Positions 15,126 to 24,096 of a DNA stretch of 64,000 bases are shown piece after piece (position 1 is the stretch's first letter; the number at the start of each line of letters is the position of its first letter). Position numbers and translations under genes: made by a program. The notes under the pieces were generated by a model. It searched no databases, was not told where the DNA came from, and was given only the letters and a program-made list of their open reading frames with translations. Source of the stretch: Candidatus Saccharibacteria bacterium oral taxon 488 (lineage in GTDB: Bacteria > Patescibacteriota > Saccharimonadia > Saccharimonadales > Saccharimonadaceae); contig CP040001.1 of the NCBI GenBank assembly GCA_013100825.1, positions 620,001-684,000 on the forward strand, read 5' to 3'.

Positions 15126-16952
15126 ATGTGTGGAATTGTTGGCTATATCGGTGAGCGCGAGGCGCAGAATATCCTTGTCGCTGAACTAAAGCGGCTCGAG
15201 TACCGCGGCTATGACAGCGCCGGAATTATCACCCTGTCGGATTCTGCTACACCAACCCTGCTGCGTACCAAAGGCAAGGTAGCAGCACTGGAAGAGCTCG
15301 TCGGACAACATAAGACGAGTGATACGGTCGGCATCGGACACACCCGCTGGGCAACGCATGGTGAACCAAGTAAACGCAATGCCCATCCACACCACGTCGG
15401 TGATATTTACTTGGTACATAATGGTATTATCGAGAACTACCAAGACCTTAAAACGATGCTTTCTGGTCATGAGTACGAATTTAAGAGTGATACTGATAGC
15501 GAGGTACTGGCAGCCCTGATTGACTATCTGCGGCGCGACTCACCAGATTTACTGACAGCGGTCACTGGTGCATTGAAAATGGTCGTTGGAGCATATGGCA
15601 TCGCAGTGCTTGATACCATGAACCCCGAAGAAATTATTGTGGCTCGCCAAGGTAGCCCGCTAATCATTGGTGTCGGAGACGGCGAAACGTATATCGCTAG
15701 TGATGCTTCGGCGCTGGTTGGCTACACCAATCAAGTAGTGTATCTACACGATGGTGAAATTGGCCGCTGTACTCGCGATGGGTTAGAGTTACAAACGATT
15801 GAATCACGAAAGCTTGATGTCAAGATCGAAATGCTCGACATGGATATGCAGGCGATTCAGAAGCAAGGCTTTGACCATTTCCTCGCCAAAGAAATTTACG
15901 AACAGCCAACCAGCCTCACCTCCACCCTGGCTGGCCGCGTACTGCCTGAACAGAAATATGCGCGCCTCGGCGGTCTCAACATGAGCGATGATGAACTGCG
16001 CCACGTTAAACATGTCATCATCGTTGGCTGCGGCACTGCCTACTTTGCTGGTGTGCAAGCCAGCTACTTTATCGAGCAGCTAACTGATGACGTAACCATC
16101 AGTGTCGAGATTGCCAGTGAGCTACGCTACCGCGCATTCAACGTACCTGAACACTCGGTCGCTATGATTGTTAGCCAGAGTGGCGAAACGGCCGACACCC
16201 TTGCCTGCCTGAATGAATTGAAGCGACGTGGCGTTAAATGCCTCGGCGTCGTCAATGCCGTCGGCAGTACAATCGCCCGAGCGGTTGATGGCGGCGTGTA
16301 CTTGCACGTTGGCGCCGAGATTAGTGTCGCCAGCACCAAGGCCTTTACCTCACAGGTTGCTGCTCTGACGATCTTTGGTATTATGCTCGCCAATGCCAAG
16401 GGTACCAACCCACAATTTATTGATGAATTTGTGCAAGAATTAGCGATACTACCAAGTGAGATCCAAAAAGTCCTTGATAAACAAGGTGCCGAGATACCTT
16501 CCATCGCTAGGGCATATGCTGATTACAATCACGCACTCTACATCGGCCGCGATACGCTTTATCCGATTGCCATGGAGGGTGCACTGAAACTTAAAGAAGT
16601 AAGTTACATTCACGCCGAAGCGTATGCCGCCGGTGAGCTGAAACACGGTCCGATCGCCCTGATTGATGACCATTTCTTTGAAGTCTGCTATATCCAAGAC
16701 AATTGGTTATACGAAAAATCCCAGAGCAACTTGATCGAGATGAATACTCGCGGTGCTCACGCCATTGTCATCACCGACACGACGAAAAAGGTGCCGGGCG
16801 AAACGGTGATCCGTGTCGTAACGAAGCTATCGCACCTCACGCCACTTCTGTTCAATGTCGTGTCGCAACTCCTAGCCTATCACGTGGCTGTCAAGCGCGG
16901 TCATGACGTCGATCAGCCACGCAACCTCGCAAAGAGCGTGACGGTCGAATAG
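15126..16952 (+). CDS. glmS: Glutamine-fructose-6-phosphate aminotransferase (GlmS)
   Basis: A 608-residue enzyme making glucosamine-6-phosphate, the first step toward UDP-GlcNAc and peptidoglycan. Cys2 of MCGIVGYIG is the glutaminase nucleophile; RGYDSAGI, GHTRWATHG and HNGIIEN belong to the class II amidotransferase domain. Two SIS domains follow (GCGTAYFAGV, SQSGETADT, EVSYIHAEAYAAGELKHGPIALI), and the C-terminus DQPRNLAKSVTVE is typical. AAAGGAG lies 8 bases before the ATG. A TATACT box at 15080-15085 is a likely -10. I saw no glmS ribozyme-like leader; the space is too short. Confidence 0.97.
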   Translation: MCGIVGYIGEREAQNILVAELKRLEYRGYDSAGIITLSDSATPTLLRTKGKVAALEELVGQHKTSDTVGIGHTRWATHGEPSKRNAHPHHVGDIYLVHNGIIENYQDLKTMLSGHEYEFKSDTDSEVLAALIDYLRRDSPDLLTAVTGALKMVVGAYGIAVLDTMNPEEIIVARQGSPLIIGVGDGETYIASDASALVGYTNQVVYLHDGEIGRCTRDGLELQTIESRKLDVKIEMLDMDMQAIQKQGFDHFLAKEIYEQPTSLTSTLAGRVLPEQKYARLGGLNMSDDELRHVKHVIIVGCGTAYFAGVQASYFIEQLTDDVTISVEIASELRYRAFNVPEHSVAMIVSQSGETADTLACLNELKRRGVKCLGVVNAVGSTIARAVDGGVYLHVGAEISVASTKAFTSQVAALTIFGIMLANAKGTNPQFIDEFVQELAILPSEIQKVLDKQGAEIPSIARAYADYNHALYIGRDTLYPIAMEGALKLKEVSYIHAEAYAAGELKHGPIALIDDHFFEVCYIQDNWLYEKSQSNLIEMNTRGAHAIVITDTTKKVPGETVIRVVTKLSHLTPLLFNVVSQLLAYHVAVKRGHDVDQPRNLAKSVTVE

Positions 16953-16962
16953 GCTACTCACC

Positions 16963-18165
16963 TTAGCGGCGATAGTACGTCGCCAAAAACTCTTCACGAA
17001 ACTCGTAAAATGTCCCATCCTCTAGGCTGGCGCGGATATCATCAACCAGTTTAACGATAAATCGCTCGTTATGGATTGATAATAGCGTGCCAGCCAGAGA
17101 TTCGCGGGCGTGTAGCAGATGACAGAGATAGGCGGCGGTGTAGTGGCGGCACGTATAGCAGTCGCAATCTTCCATAATTGGCTCAAACATTTCGCGGTAT
17201 TTTCTCCCGCGGACATTAGCCCGGCCAAATGGCGTATAGGCGGCACCGTTTCTGGCCACGCGCGTTGGGCTGACACAGTCAAAGGTGTCGATTCCCTGCT
17301 CAATTGCCGCAAAGATGTCGTCCGGCTCAGAAATGCCGAGTAAATGCCGCGGCTTGTTCTCGGGCAAGATTTGATTGACCCACTGAATCGTCTGGGCCAT
17401 AGTTTCCTTTTCCAGCGCACCGCCGATACCATAGCCGTCAAAATCCATCGCACCTAAAAACGCAGCCGTTTGCTTGCGTAAATCTTCATAATTCGCACCC
17501 TGCAGCACGCCAAACAACGCTTGATACGGCTTGTCGGGACGAGCTTCACGGAGGCGCTTAACCTCCGCTAAACTCCGCTCCGCCCAGGCATGCGTTCGCG
17601 CCAAGGCCTCGACTTGATAGTCATACGGATCAATCAGCGAGGTCAGTTCGTCAAAGGCGAAGGTAATATCCGCACCAATGCCCGACTGAATTTGCATGGA
17701 TAATTCCGGCGTAAATTTATGGTACGAGCCGTCCAGATGCGATTTGAACATTACGCCGTTTTCGTCCACCCAAGCGTGGCGCGACGATTTTTTAGCGATG
17801 GCAATTTCCTCATCGACATCAGTACTCATCGCCAGTACTTTCTTAAAGCCCGAACCCAGACTCAGCACCTGAAAGCCGCCGCTATCAGTGAACGTCGGCC
17901 CATCCCAGTGCATAAACTTGCCCAAATAACCAGCCTTTTCAATCAGTTCATGACCCGGCTGCAAATATAGATGATAGGCATTTGCCAGCACTGCCTGCGC
18001 GCTGACATCCGCCACCATTTCTGGCACCATCGCCTTGACATTAGCCTTAGTTCCAACCACGATAAACGCCGGCGTTTTAATATCCCCGTGCGGCGTGTGA
18101 ATAATGCCAGTGCGCGCCAGCGTGTCGTCAAGCCTAGAAGTGATCTCAAAAGAAAACGGTTTCAT
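16963..18165 (-). CDS. tgt: Queuine tRNA-ribosyltransferase (tRNA-guanine transglycosylase)
   Basis: A 400-residue TGT that exchanges the wobble guanine of GUN anticodons for a queuosine precursor. Visible are TPAFIVVGTKANVK, the substrate segment DSGGFQV, GIDTFDCVSPTR with the nucleophilic Asp, and the C-terminal zinc site CDCYTCRHYTAAYLCHLLHARE. There is no other queuosine gene in the window, so the base is probably salvaged. The start at 18165 (MKPFSFEITS) is 7 bases after TATAAT; the frame is open further upstream, but that part overlaps the divergent branching-enzyme promoter. Confidence 0.95.
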   Translation of the reverse strand: MKPFSFEITSRLDDTLARTGIIHTPHGDIKTPAFIVVGTKANVKAMVPEMVADVSAQAVLANAYHLYLQPGHELIEKAGYLGKFMHWDGPTFTDSGGFQVLSLGSGFKKVLAMSTDVDEEIAIAKKSSRHAWVDENGVMFKSHLDGSYHKFTPELSMQIQSGIGADITFAFDELTSLIDPYDYQVEALARTHAWAERSLAEVKRLREARPDKPYQALFGVLQGANYEDLRKQTAAFLGAMDFDGYGIGGALEKETMAQTIQWVNQILPENKPRHLLGISEPDDIFAAIEQGIDTFDCVSPTRVARNGAAYTPFGRANVRGRKYREMFEPIMEDCDCYTCRHYTAAYLCHLLHARESLAGTLLSIHNERFIVKLVDDIRASLEDGTFYEFREEFLATYYRR

Positions 18166-18172
18166 TTGATAG

Positions 18173-18178
18173 ATTATA
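18173..18178 (-). promoter_or_regulatory. -10 box, leaderless tgt
   Basis: TATAAT on the minus strand, 7 bases before ATG 18165. Confidence 0.6.
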
Positions 18179-18192
18179 TCAGTTTTTTCCGC

Positions 18193-18198
18193 TACACT
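18193..18198 (+). promoter_or_regulatory. -10 box, leaderless branching enzyme gene
   Basis: TACACT, 6 bases before ATG 18205. It is divergent from tgt, with 39 bases between the start codons. Confidence 0.5.
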
Positions 18199-18204
18199 AG
18201 AAGC

Positions 18205-20169
18205 ATGAGCAAGAAAACGCTGGTTGAGCTTGATCCGTGGCTGGCGCCGCATGGACCTATCATCAAGTCACGTGAGGCTTATGTTTCGTCGACGCTACGG
18301 AGAGTGTTGGACGGCAAATCGCCGGCGGATTTTGCGCTAGGTTTTCATCATTTTGGCTTACATCAGACGGCGGCAGGCTGGACGTTTCGCGAATGGGCAC
18401 CGAATGCTACGCGCATAGTGATGGTTGGCGAATTTTCCGATTGGCAGGAGCGTGAGGAATTTACCCTGCAGCCTGGTGCGCATGGTGAATGGAGCATTGA
18501 TTTGCCGAAAGACGCGCTGCACCACGGCCAGAGCTATAAACTACGCGTCTATTGGCCAAATGGCGACGGATGGCGTCTACCATCATACGCCACCTATGTT
18601 GTTCAAGATGATGATTCGGTGGACTTTTCGGCTGTAATTTGGCAGCCTGATGAGCCATATCGGTGGCAGCATGACATTCCGCCTGTGCCAAACGTACCGC
18701 TAATCTATGAGGCCCATGTTGGTATGAGCAGCGAGGAGGAAAAGGTCGCCACTTTCAATGAATTTACCGCGGGCGTCCTACCGCGCATCAAACAAGCCGG
18801 CTACAACACCATCCAACTGATGGCCATCGCCGAGCACCCGTACTATGGCAGTTTCGGCTATCACGTCAGCAACTTTTTTGCGGTGTCATCACGGTTTGGC
18901 ACGCCCGATGATTTCAAACGGCTGGTTGACACAGCACATGGTTTGGGGCTGCGCGTCATCATTGATATCGTCCATGCTCATGCCGCTAAAAATGAAGTCG
19001 AAGGCCTCGGTAATTTTGCGGGCAGCCTGACGCAGTATTTCAAAGCTCTCGACCATCCAGCGTGGGATTCGCGGCTGTTTGATTATGGTAAGCCGGAAGT
19101 ACTGCACTTTTTGGCCAGCAATTGCCGCTGGTGGTTGGATGAATACCACGTTGACGGTTTTCGGTTTGATGGCGTGACCAGCATGCTATATCACGACCAC
19201 GGTCTAGGCAAAAGTTTCACCAGCTATGATGATTATTTTACTGATGACGTCGACAAGGACACCCTGGTCTATCTCAGACTGGCAAATGACGTCATTCACG
19301 CTGTTCGCCCCGATGCCACGACCATTGCTGAGGAAATGAGCGGACTACCGGGCTTGGCGGCACCGACAGAACACGGCGGCCTAGGCTTTGATTATCGATT
19401 GGCGATGGGTGCGCCCGACCTCTGGATCAAGACATTGAAAGAAAAGCGCGATGAAGATTGGGATTTGGGCGAGCTGGTGCATACGCTGAGTTCGCACCGC
19501 CCAGAGGAAAAAGTCATCACGTACGCCGAAAGTCACGACCAGGCCTTGGTTGGCGACAAGACACTGATTTTTCGACTGATCGACAAAGCCATGTATTGGC
19601 ACATGGACAAAGCCAACCCCGACCTGACAGTAGAGCGCGGCGTGGCGCTGCACAAACTAATTCGGCTAATGACCGCCGGACTGCACGGCGGCGGCTACCT
19701 TAATTTCATGGGCAATGAATTTGGACATCCCGAGTGGATCGACTTTCCGCGCCAGGGTAATCATTGGTCGTTCAAGCACGCTCGCAGACAATGGAGTTTA
19801 CGCGACAATGGTTTTCTCAAATACCAATGGCTGGGCGAATTTGACGCGAGCCTGATGAAGCTCATTAAAACCGTTGACGACTCGGGCATTCACTACCTCA
19901 CCGTTCGCCAACACGACCATGTGGTTAGTTTCATACGCGGCGATCTGCTGTTTATTATGAACTTCTCACCCAACCAGTCGTGGACGGATTACGGCGTGCC
20001 GGCGGCGGCTGGGTCATACAGCGTAATTTTGGACAGCGACGACAAGCAATTTGGCGGGCAGGGCCGGGTTAATCCTAACGGCCGCTACTTTACGACGCCA
20101 CATGGCAACGAGCATATTATACGTGTATACATACCGACACGAAGTGGCCTCGTGCTACAAAAAGATTGA
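18205..20169 (+). CDS. 1,4-alpha-glucan branching enzyme, eukaryote-type (GH13_8-like)
   Basis: A 654-residue GH13 enzyme that makes alpha-1,6 branches in glycogen. The N-terminal CBM48 module (FREWAPNATRIVMVGEFSDW) is followed by the TIM barrel. The nucleophile Asp is in DGFRFDGVTSML (near residue 320), the acid Glu in TIAEEMSG (near 375) and the stabiliser Asp in YAESHDQ (near 445); the C-terminal all-beta domain closes the protein. FRFDGVTSMLYHDHG and the arrangement resemble the eukaryotic GBE1/Bacteroidetes GH13_8 group rather than E. coli GlgB. The first codon is 6 bases after a TACACT box. No other glycogen gene is in the window. Confidence 0.9.
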   Translation: MSKKTLVELDPWLAPHGPIIKSREAYVSSTLRRVLDGKSPADFALGFHHFGLHQTAAGWTFREWAPNATRIVMVGEFSDWQEREEFTLQPGAHGEWSIDLPKDALHHGQSYKLRVYWPNGDGWRLPSYATYVVQDDDSVDFSAVIWQPDEPYRWQHDIPPVPNVPLIYEAHVGMSSEEEKVATFNEFTAGVLPRIKQAGYNTIQLMAIAEHPYYGSFGYHVSNFFAVSSRFGTPDDFKRLVDTAHGLGLRVIIDIVHAHAAKNEVEGLGNFAGSLTQYFKALDHPAWDSRLFDYGKPEVLHFLASNCRWWLDEYHVDGFRFDGVTSMLYHDHGLGKSFTSYDDYFTDDVDKDTLVYLRLANDVIHAVRPDATTIAEEMSGLPGLAAPTEHGGLGFDYRLAMGAPDLWIKTLKEKRDEDWDLGELVHTLSSHRPEEKVITYAESHDQALVGDKTLIFRLIDKAMYWHMDKANPDLTVERGVALHKLIRLMTAGLHGGGYLNFMGNEFGHPEWIDFPRQGNHWSFKHARRQWSLRDNGFLKYQWLGEFDASLMKLIKTVDDSGIHYLTVRQHDHVVSFIRGDLLFIMNFSPNQSWTDYGVPAAAGSYSVILDSDDKQFGGQGRVNPNGRYFTTPHGNEHIIRVYIPTRSGLVLQKD

Positions 20170-20211
20170 CCGCGAAGCTATGTTAGTATGAATACCCTAC
20201 CATGATCTTGA

Positions 20212-20790
20212 CTACTGTGCTAATTCTTTGACCATCTTAGACAGAATCGGAATGACGTTCATTTCGAACCATGGATTGCGCGCCCGCCAGCGGAAGTTAA
20301 GCGGTGATGGATGGACAAGTGGAAAATAATGAGGCAGATACTCCATATAATGCGCGACTGTTTCGGTCAGGTTGCGCTTCGCCTGTTTGTTGAGATAGTA
20401 TTGCTGAGCATGAGCACCGACTAAAATCGTCAGCCTCACATCCGGCATCTGTGCTAGCAGCCGTGGATGCCACTTTTTGGCAAACTCCGGTCGCGGCGGT
20501 AAATCACCATGCGCAGCCTTACCTGGATAATAAAAATCCATTGGCATTAGAGCAAACAAACTAGGATCATAAAATTGTTCATCGGTAACCCCCAGCCACT
20601 GACGCAATGTGCGACCACTGGCATCATTCCATGGCGTGCGTGTTTCCTGCGCTATTCGTCCCGGCGCCTGACCAACCAGCACGATACGTGAGCAGGGCGA
20701 AGCGGTATAGACTGGCGGCCAACCACGAGCATGAAACGAAGCATTCATACTATCTTGATCGATTTCATCATACAGCAACGGCCTAGTCAT
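20212..20790 (-). CDS. Uracil-DNA glycosylase superfamily protein
   Basis: A 192-residue protein of the UDG fold (COG1573-like). Motif A is VLVGQAPGRIAQE, with TPWNDASGRTLRQWLG after it; LVGAHAQQYYL and the end motif LVHPSPLNFRWRARNPWF complete the fold. No Fe-S cysteine set is visible, unlike family 4 enzymes. It probably removes uracil or another base from DNA, but specificity is not certain. TATACT lies 6 bases before the ATG (leaderless). Confidence 0.8.
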   Translation of the reverse strand: MTRPLLYDEIDQDSMNASFHARGWPPVYTASPCSRIVLVGQAPGRIAQETRTPWNDASGRTLRQWLGVTDEQFYDPSLFALMPMDFYYPGKAAHGDLPPRPEFAKKWHPRLLAQMPDVRLTILVGAHAQQYYLNKQAKRNLTETVAHYMEYLPHYFPLVHPSPLNFRWRARNPWFEMNVIPILSKMVKELAQ

Positions 20791-20796
20791 TACGTT

Positions 20797-20802
20797 AGTA
20801 TA
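20797..20802 (-). promoter_or_regulatory. -10 box, leaderless UDG-like gene
   Basis: TATACT on the minus strand, 6 bases before ATG 20790. Confidence 0.55.
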
Positions 20803-20858
20803 TCACAACCATTCTATACTGTTCATGCTACAGGCTATCCTTCATCAATATTATGTGA

Positions 20859-20864
20859 TATATT
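20859..20864 (+). promoter_or_regulatory. -10 box, leaderless regulator gene
   Basis: TATATT, 6 bases before ATG 20871. Confidence 0.5.
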
Positions 20865-20870
20865 GTTCAC

Positions 20871-21323
20871 ATGGATATAAACTCAAAAAATATCATAGCT
20901 ACCTTGATCTCGCTCGGCATCCCACCGGCCTCAGCAACGATCATACATTGCCTCCTGATCGCCCCGCCATATCATCATAGTCACACGAGCCTCCATGAGC
21001 AAACTGGCCTCAGCAAGGCGGCCGTTACCGGTGGACTACGCTACCTGGAAGCACTTGATATGATCTCCTATCAAACAGACAGTTCACGACGGCAGCATAT
21101 CGCTCTTGATATCAAGCCGCTAGTCACCTACACTCAACAACGTATGCTGCTGTTCGACAAACTGGCTGACGAATTACACGCAGCATCGGCCGAGCAAGTA
21201 GACAGTGAGTTTTCATCGGATATCGCCATGGTAGCTGAGCTGTATAGCGCAATCAACGAAACAATTTGGCAGGCTATAACGACCTGGGAAGAGCAATATA
21301 CCTCTACTCATCCATTGAAGTAA
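20871..21323 (+). CDS. Winged-helix transcriptional regulator (MarR/GbsR-like)
   Basis: A 150-residue protein. Residues about 15-75 form a winged helix: an HTH in SLHEQTGLSKAAVTGGLRYLEALDMI followed by a short wing (YQTDSSRRQHIALDI). The remaining helices, with many acidic residues, probably dimerise. It is tail-to-tail with the HD-domain gene (20-base overlap) and divergent from the UDG-like gene, which makes these its likeliest targets. The ligand is unknown. Confidence 0.65.
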   Translation: MDINSKNIIATLISLGIPPASATIIHCLLIAPPYHHSHTSLHEQTGLSKAAVTGGLRYLEALDMISYQTDSSRRQHIALDIKPLVTYTQQRMLLFDKLADELHAASAEQVDSEFSSDIAMVAELYSAINETIWQAITTWEEQYTSTHPLK

Positions 21324-22006
21324 GATATTCTTCCAGGAAATCGCTCCACTCCGGTACATTCTTTTCTCGAAAATAGGCACGAAGAAAGGTAACCATAGTT
21401 TGTTGACGAATTAATGCTTCGTCTCGGCCCGGGTCGGTCATCATAATCTTTGCTAGCTTCAACAACTTCTCAAAGAAATAATTAATGAAGCTATCGCCAT
21501 CATGCGTGCCGCCGTTGGCGTTATATCGATATGCATCAATGTTCACATCAGGCCAAACAGTTGGATCAAATATCCGACAACTACCGTGATTCACCGCATA
21601 AATAAGTGCCCGCTCGATACCGCATGCCCCAATCGCATCACACATATCAGCGTCAGATACCAGCTGACCAGCCAAACGCTCTGGCCGCACACCATGTAGA
21701 TAACGACTATAGCCAATCCGAGCAATATTATAACGCACCGCATCCTGCAAATCAGCCGCAACACCAGCCTTCGTCATAATTGACGTGGCATTATTGAGTT
21801 CATCCGCTTGCTTTTTGCCAACTAATTTATAATCATCAACGTCGTGTAGCCATGCCGTCAGCAGCACTTCGTCCATTGAAGCCGCTTCTTTATGCTCATT
21901 CGCGAATCGCTCTGCTAGCCGTGCCACATTCGTCGCTATGGCCTGACGTATCGCCGCCAAGCAGTCGGCAGACTTCCTGCCTTACTATTGTCATTGATTT
22001 GTTCAT
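21304..22006 (-). pseudogene. HD-domain phosphohydrolase, frameshifted near its N-terminus
   Basis: The long frame (readable from TTG 21960) encodes an HD metal-dependent phosphohydrolase: LLTAWLHDVDDYKLVGKK carries the HD pair, and VSDADMCDAIGACGIERA is the later Asp motif. The expected N-terminus with the first His ligand is in another frame: ATG 22006 starts MNKSMTIVRQEVCRLLGG and reaches SGHSDE before running to TGA at 21898. TATAAT at 22014-22019 is 7 bases before ATG 22006, which marks it as the true start. One extra base or two missing bases, near 21930, would join GHSDE to VARLAERFANEH. This is either a recent mutation, a read error or a frameshift site. The C-terminus overlaps the convergent regulator gene. 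Confidence 0.7.
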
Positions 22007-22013
22007 AGACTTT

Positions 22014-22019
22014 ATTATA
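22014..22019 (-). promoter_or_regulatory. -10 box of the HD-domain gene
   Basis: TATAAT on the minus strand, 7 bases before ATG 22006. Confidence 0.55.
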
Positions 22020-22054
22020 CACCCCCATGCAAGTTATGGACGTAAATCTATTTA

Positions 22055-22483
22055 TTAGCTCCGAAATCCCAAGATGTATAATGCATCATACACGCTCGGA
22101 ACAACGTAAACTAGTTCACGCAGCATAATATCAACCGGTGCTGTTCGTGAAAAGATTGGTTTCTTTAATGCGAGAGCATAACCGATCTCCATCGCAGCAC
22201 TTATGCCAACATAGCCTTTGGGGGCATGCAGTAAAATAAAATCAGACTGCTCAATAGCCCGTAAATGCCAGTTTTCTATCTCTCGAGGCGACAGGCCAAC
22301 TTCTGCAGCATCAACAACAAATTCACCGTCCATAAAGTCCACTCGTCGCGGTGACAATACCTGACAGCCGGTTGCGGCTAGCTCGTCGTAAGCTCGCTGT
22401 AACCCGTCAATATCGCGCCTGTAAGACCCGCACAATACCGCACGTACTGCCCGTGGTTTAGAACTCCGCATTACCATATTCAT
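22055..22483 (-). CDS. Nucleoside 2-deoxyribosyltransferase-like protein
   Basis: A 142-residue protein with the NDT-like fold: AVLCGSYRRDIDGLQRAYDEL at the start, ATGCQVLSPRRVDF, and the closing signature SDFILLHAPKGYVGISAAMEIGYAL. The Glu of AMEIGYA is where the catalytic Glu of deoxyribosyltransferases and DNPH1-type nucleotide hydrolases lies. The gene overlaps the end of the HTH-NUDIX gene by 26 bases and is probably translated by coupling, so the two likely act on the same nucleotides. The substrate is not known. Confidence 0.7.
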   Translation of the reverse strand: MNMVMRSSKPRAVRAVLCGSYRRDIDGLQRAYDELAATGCQVLSPRRVDFMDGEFVVDAAEVGLSPREIENWHLRAIEQSDFILLHAPKGYVGISAAMEIGYALALKKPIFSRTAPVDIMLRELVYVVPSVYDALYILGFRS

Positions 22484-23168
22484 ATATTATTTCAGTCAAC
22501 TCGCCGCACCCGTTGATACACGCCGTGATTTCTCGCAAAAAACTCTTGTACTTTTTTGGCTCATCACGCATCTCGTCGAGCGTACGCCAGGCATTTCTGC
22601 CGCCCTCAAACTGTACGGCCAATTTGCCTGAAAATACCTTGCAAAACATCAGGTGAAAGATCTTATCTTCGATAATTTCACCTGTTTGCGCATGGCGCAC
22701 ACATTCATGGTACACCCCGCGATGAACAAATTCACCCCGTAAGCCCGTCTCCTCCGTCAATTCACGCGAGGCCGCATCGACGATTGACTCGGCCCACCGC
22801 ACTTTGCCAGTAGGCGCACCCCAAAACCCATAGTAGGGGTGCTTGAGCCGCTGCTGCAATAAATACTGTTTTTCTCCATTACGCTCACGCTCGATAACGA
22901 GCATAACCGCCACCTTTGGCTGCCGCTCAATAACACCGGCATCAGTATCAAGCTTATTCGCGTACTCCTTGCCCTTGATCGAGAGACAGTACCCGCCGTC
23001 GACTTTCTGCACATAACCTAGCTCAACGAGCCGTTTGATATGAAATTTAATATGATCGCTTTCCAGACCGCTTGCTTTTTGTAGTGTTGCGAAATTGGCC
23101 GCTGGCAAAAATAACAATTCCCGCAAAATTTTCGTCTGTGCCTCATGGATCTTTGCTTCAAAACTCAT
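22458..23168 (-). CDS. Winged-helix + NUDIX hydrolase fusion
   Basis: A 236-residue protein. Residues 5-70 form a winged helix (TKILRELLFLPAANFATLQ, KFHIKRLVELGYV, then a SIKGKEY wing). Residues about 85-225 are a NUDIX hydrolase; the NUDIX box is GKVRWAESIVDAASRELTEETGL. HTH-NUDIX combinations such as NrtR often sense nucleotide metabolites, though there the order of domains is reversed. AAAGGAGG precedes the ATG by 4 bases. The downstream overlapping gene encodes a nucleoside hydrolase-like protein. Confidence 0.8.
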   Translation of the reverse strand: MSFEAKIHEAQTKILRELLFLPAANFATLQKASGLESDHIKFHIKRLVELGYVQKVDGGYCLSIKGKEYANKLDTDAGVIERQPKVAVMLVIERERNGEKQYLLQQRLKHPYYGFWGAPTGKVRWAESIVDAASRELTEETGLRGEFVHRGVYHECVRHAQTGEIIEDKIFHLMFCKVFSGKLAVQFEGGRNAWRTLDEMRDEPKKYKSFLREITACINGCGELTEIIYEYGNAEF

Positions 23169-23205
23169 ATCGCCTCCTTTGGCTTTAGTGTAGCGCGATC
23201 GGATT

Positions 23206-23235
23206 AGAAAAACTAGGGAAGTCGACTTCCCTAGT
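23206..23235 (-). terminator. Terminator after def, a 24-bp perfect palindrome
   Basis: Positions 23212-23235 form a perfect palindrome (ACTAGGGAAGTC and its complement), followed on the minus strand by TTTTTC. It lies 65 bases after the def stop. Confidence 0.75.
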
Positions 23236-23300
23236 GTAGAGGCGTAGACGTGTCACGCTCCTCTCATAGAATCAGAGATTAGATAATCTCAATAGCTACG

Positions 23301-23888
23301 TCATTCCTGAGTACTGTTAGTTGACGCTCTGCGGATCGCCAACTCAGCCAGGGCGGCCTTCTCTGTCCGCGGCCCACTTTTTATTCTGTCTGTAAAAAAG
23401 ATACCGTTCAAATGATCTGTTTCGTGCTGGATAACCCAAGCATACATACTATCAAAGGCCTGTTCATGCGTCTCGCCCTGCTCATCTGTCCAGCGCAACG
23501 TAACCTCAGGGTAACGCGTGGTAAAACCCATTGGTGTCGTTTCAGAATCACCCGTCACTCCGCTCAGGCAGCCCTCTGGATTCAAGCTCTTCACAGGTTC
23601 ACCGCTGTATTCAACGATCTTGGGGTTAATTGCCACGAGCCGAAATGGCTCGACTTTGGCATCCTCAGGCGGCCGCACATCAATGATAAAGATTGCGAGA
23701 TCGCTCCCAATTTGATTAGCGGCGATACCTACGCCTCTGGGACCCTGTGAACGCAGCGTCTCGAGCATATCGTCTATGGTCTGTTGCACATGATCGCTCC
23801 CTATGTCCTCATGTTTGACGGGTACGGCTTCTTGCGTTAGTATTTTACGGCCACCTTCAGTAAAAAAATTTACAATTTCGCGTTTCAT
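23301..23888 (-). CDS. def: Peptide deformylase
   Basis: A 195-residue metalloenzyme that removes the formyl group from new proteins. Motif 1 GVGIAANQIG, motif 2 EGCLSG (Cys ligand) and motif 3 QHETDHLNG (two His ligands and catalytic Glu) are complete. There is an insertion with an acidic stretch between motifs 1 and 2. TATAAT is 6 bases before the ATG, and no Shine-Dalgarno is present. Confidence 0.95.
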   Translation of the reverse strand: MKREIVNFFTEGGRKILTQEAVPVKHEDIGSDHVQQTIDDMLETLRSQGPRGVGIAANQIGSDLAIFIIDVRPPEDAKVEPFRLVAINPKIVEYSGEPVKSLNPEGCLSGVTGDSETTPMGFTTRYPEVTLRWTDEQGETHEQAFDSMYAWVIQHETDHLNGIFFTDRIKSGPRTEKAALAELAIRRASTNSTQE

Positions 23889-23894
23889 GTCTTT

Positions 23895-23900
23895 ATTATA
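23895..23900 (-). promoter_or_regulatory. -10 box, leaderless def
   Basis: TATAAT on the minus strand, 6 bases before ATG 23888. Confidence 0.6.
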
Positions 23901-24023
23901 CCATATTTATTGGGTAATAAATGGTAAGACCGTCGCAACATTGACGGTTCTTCCATCAGTTGACAGTCGACACACCTCTGTTATACAATGAGATACATCA
24001 TTACCGTGAGTCTTGGTCACCCA

Positions 24024-24048
24024 AGTCCACCATACACCATAGTGGACT
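24024..24048. promoter_or_regulatory. Inverted repeat upstream of ABC exporter, possible operator or leader hairpin
   Basis: Perfect 7-bp arms AGTCCAC/GTGGACT around an 11-base centre, just after a smaller hairpin CTTGG/CCAAG (24012-24025). Position about 50-70 bases before the exporter gene fits an operator or 5' leader element. Confidence 0.35.
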
Positions 24049-24096
24049 GTAGATGACTTATCTTTGTATTAAAATATAAATTATAGGAGTTTTACC

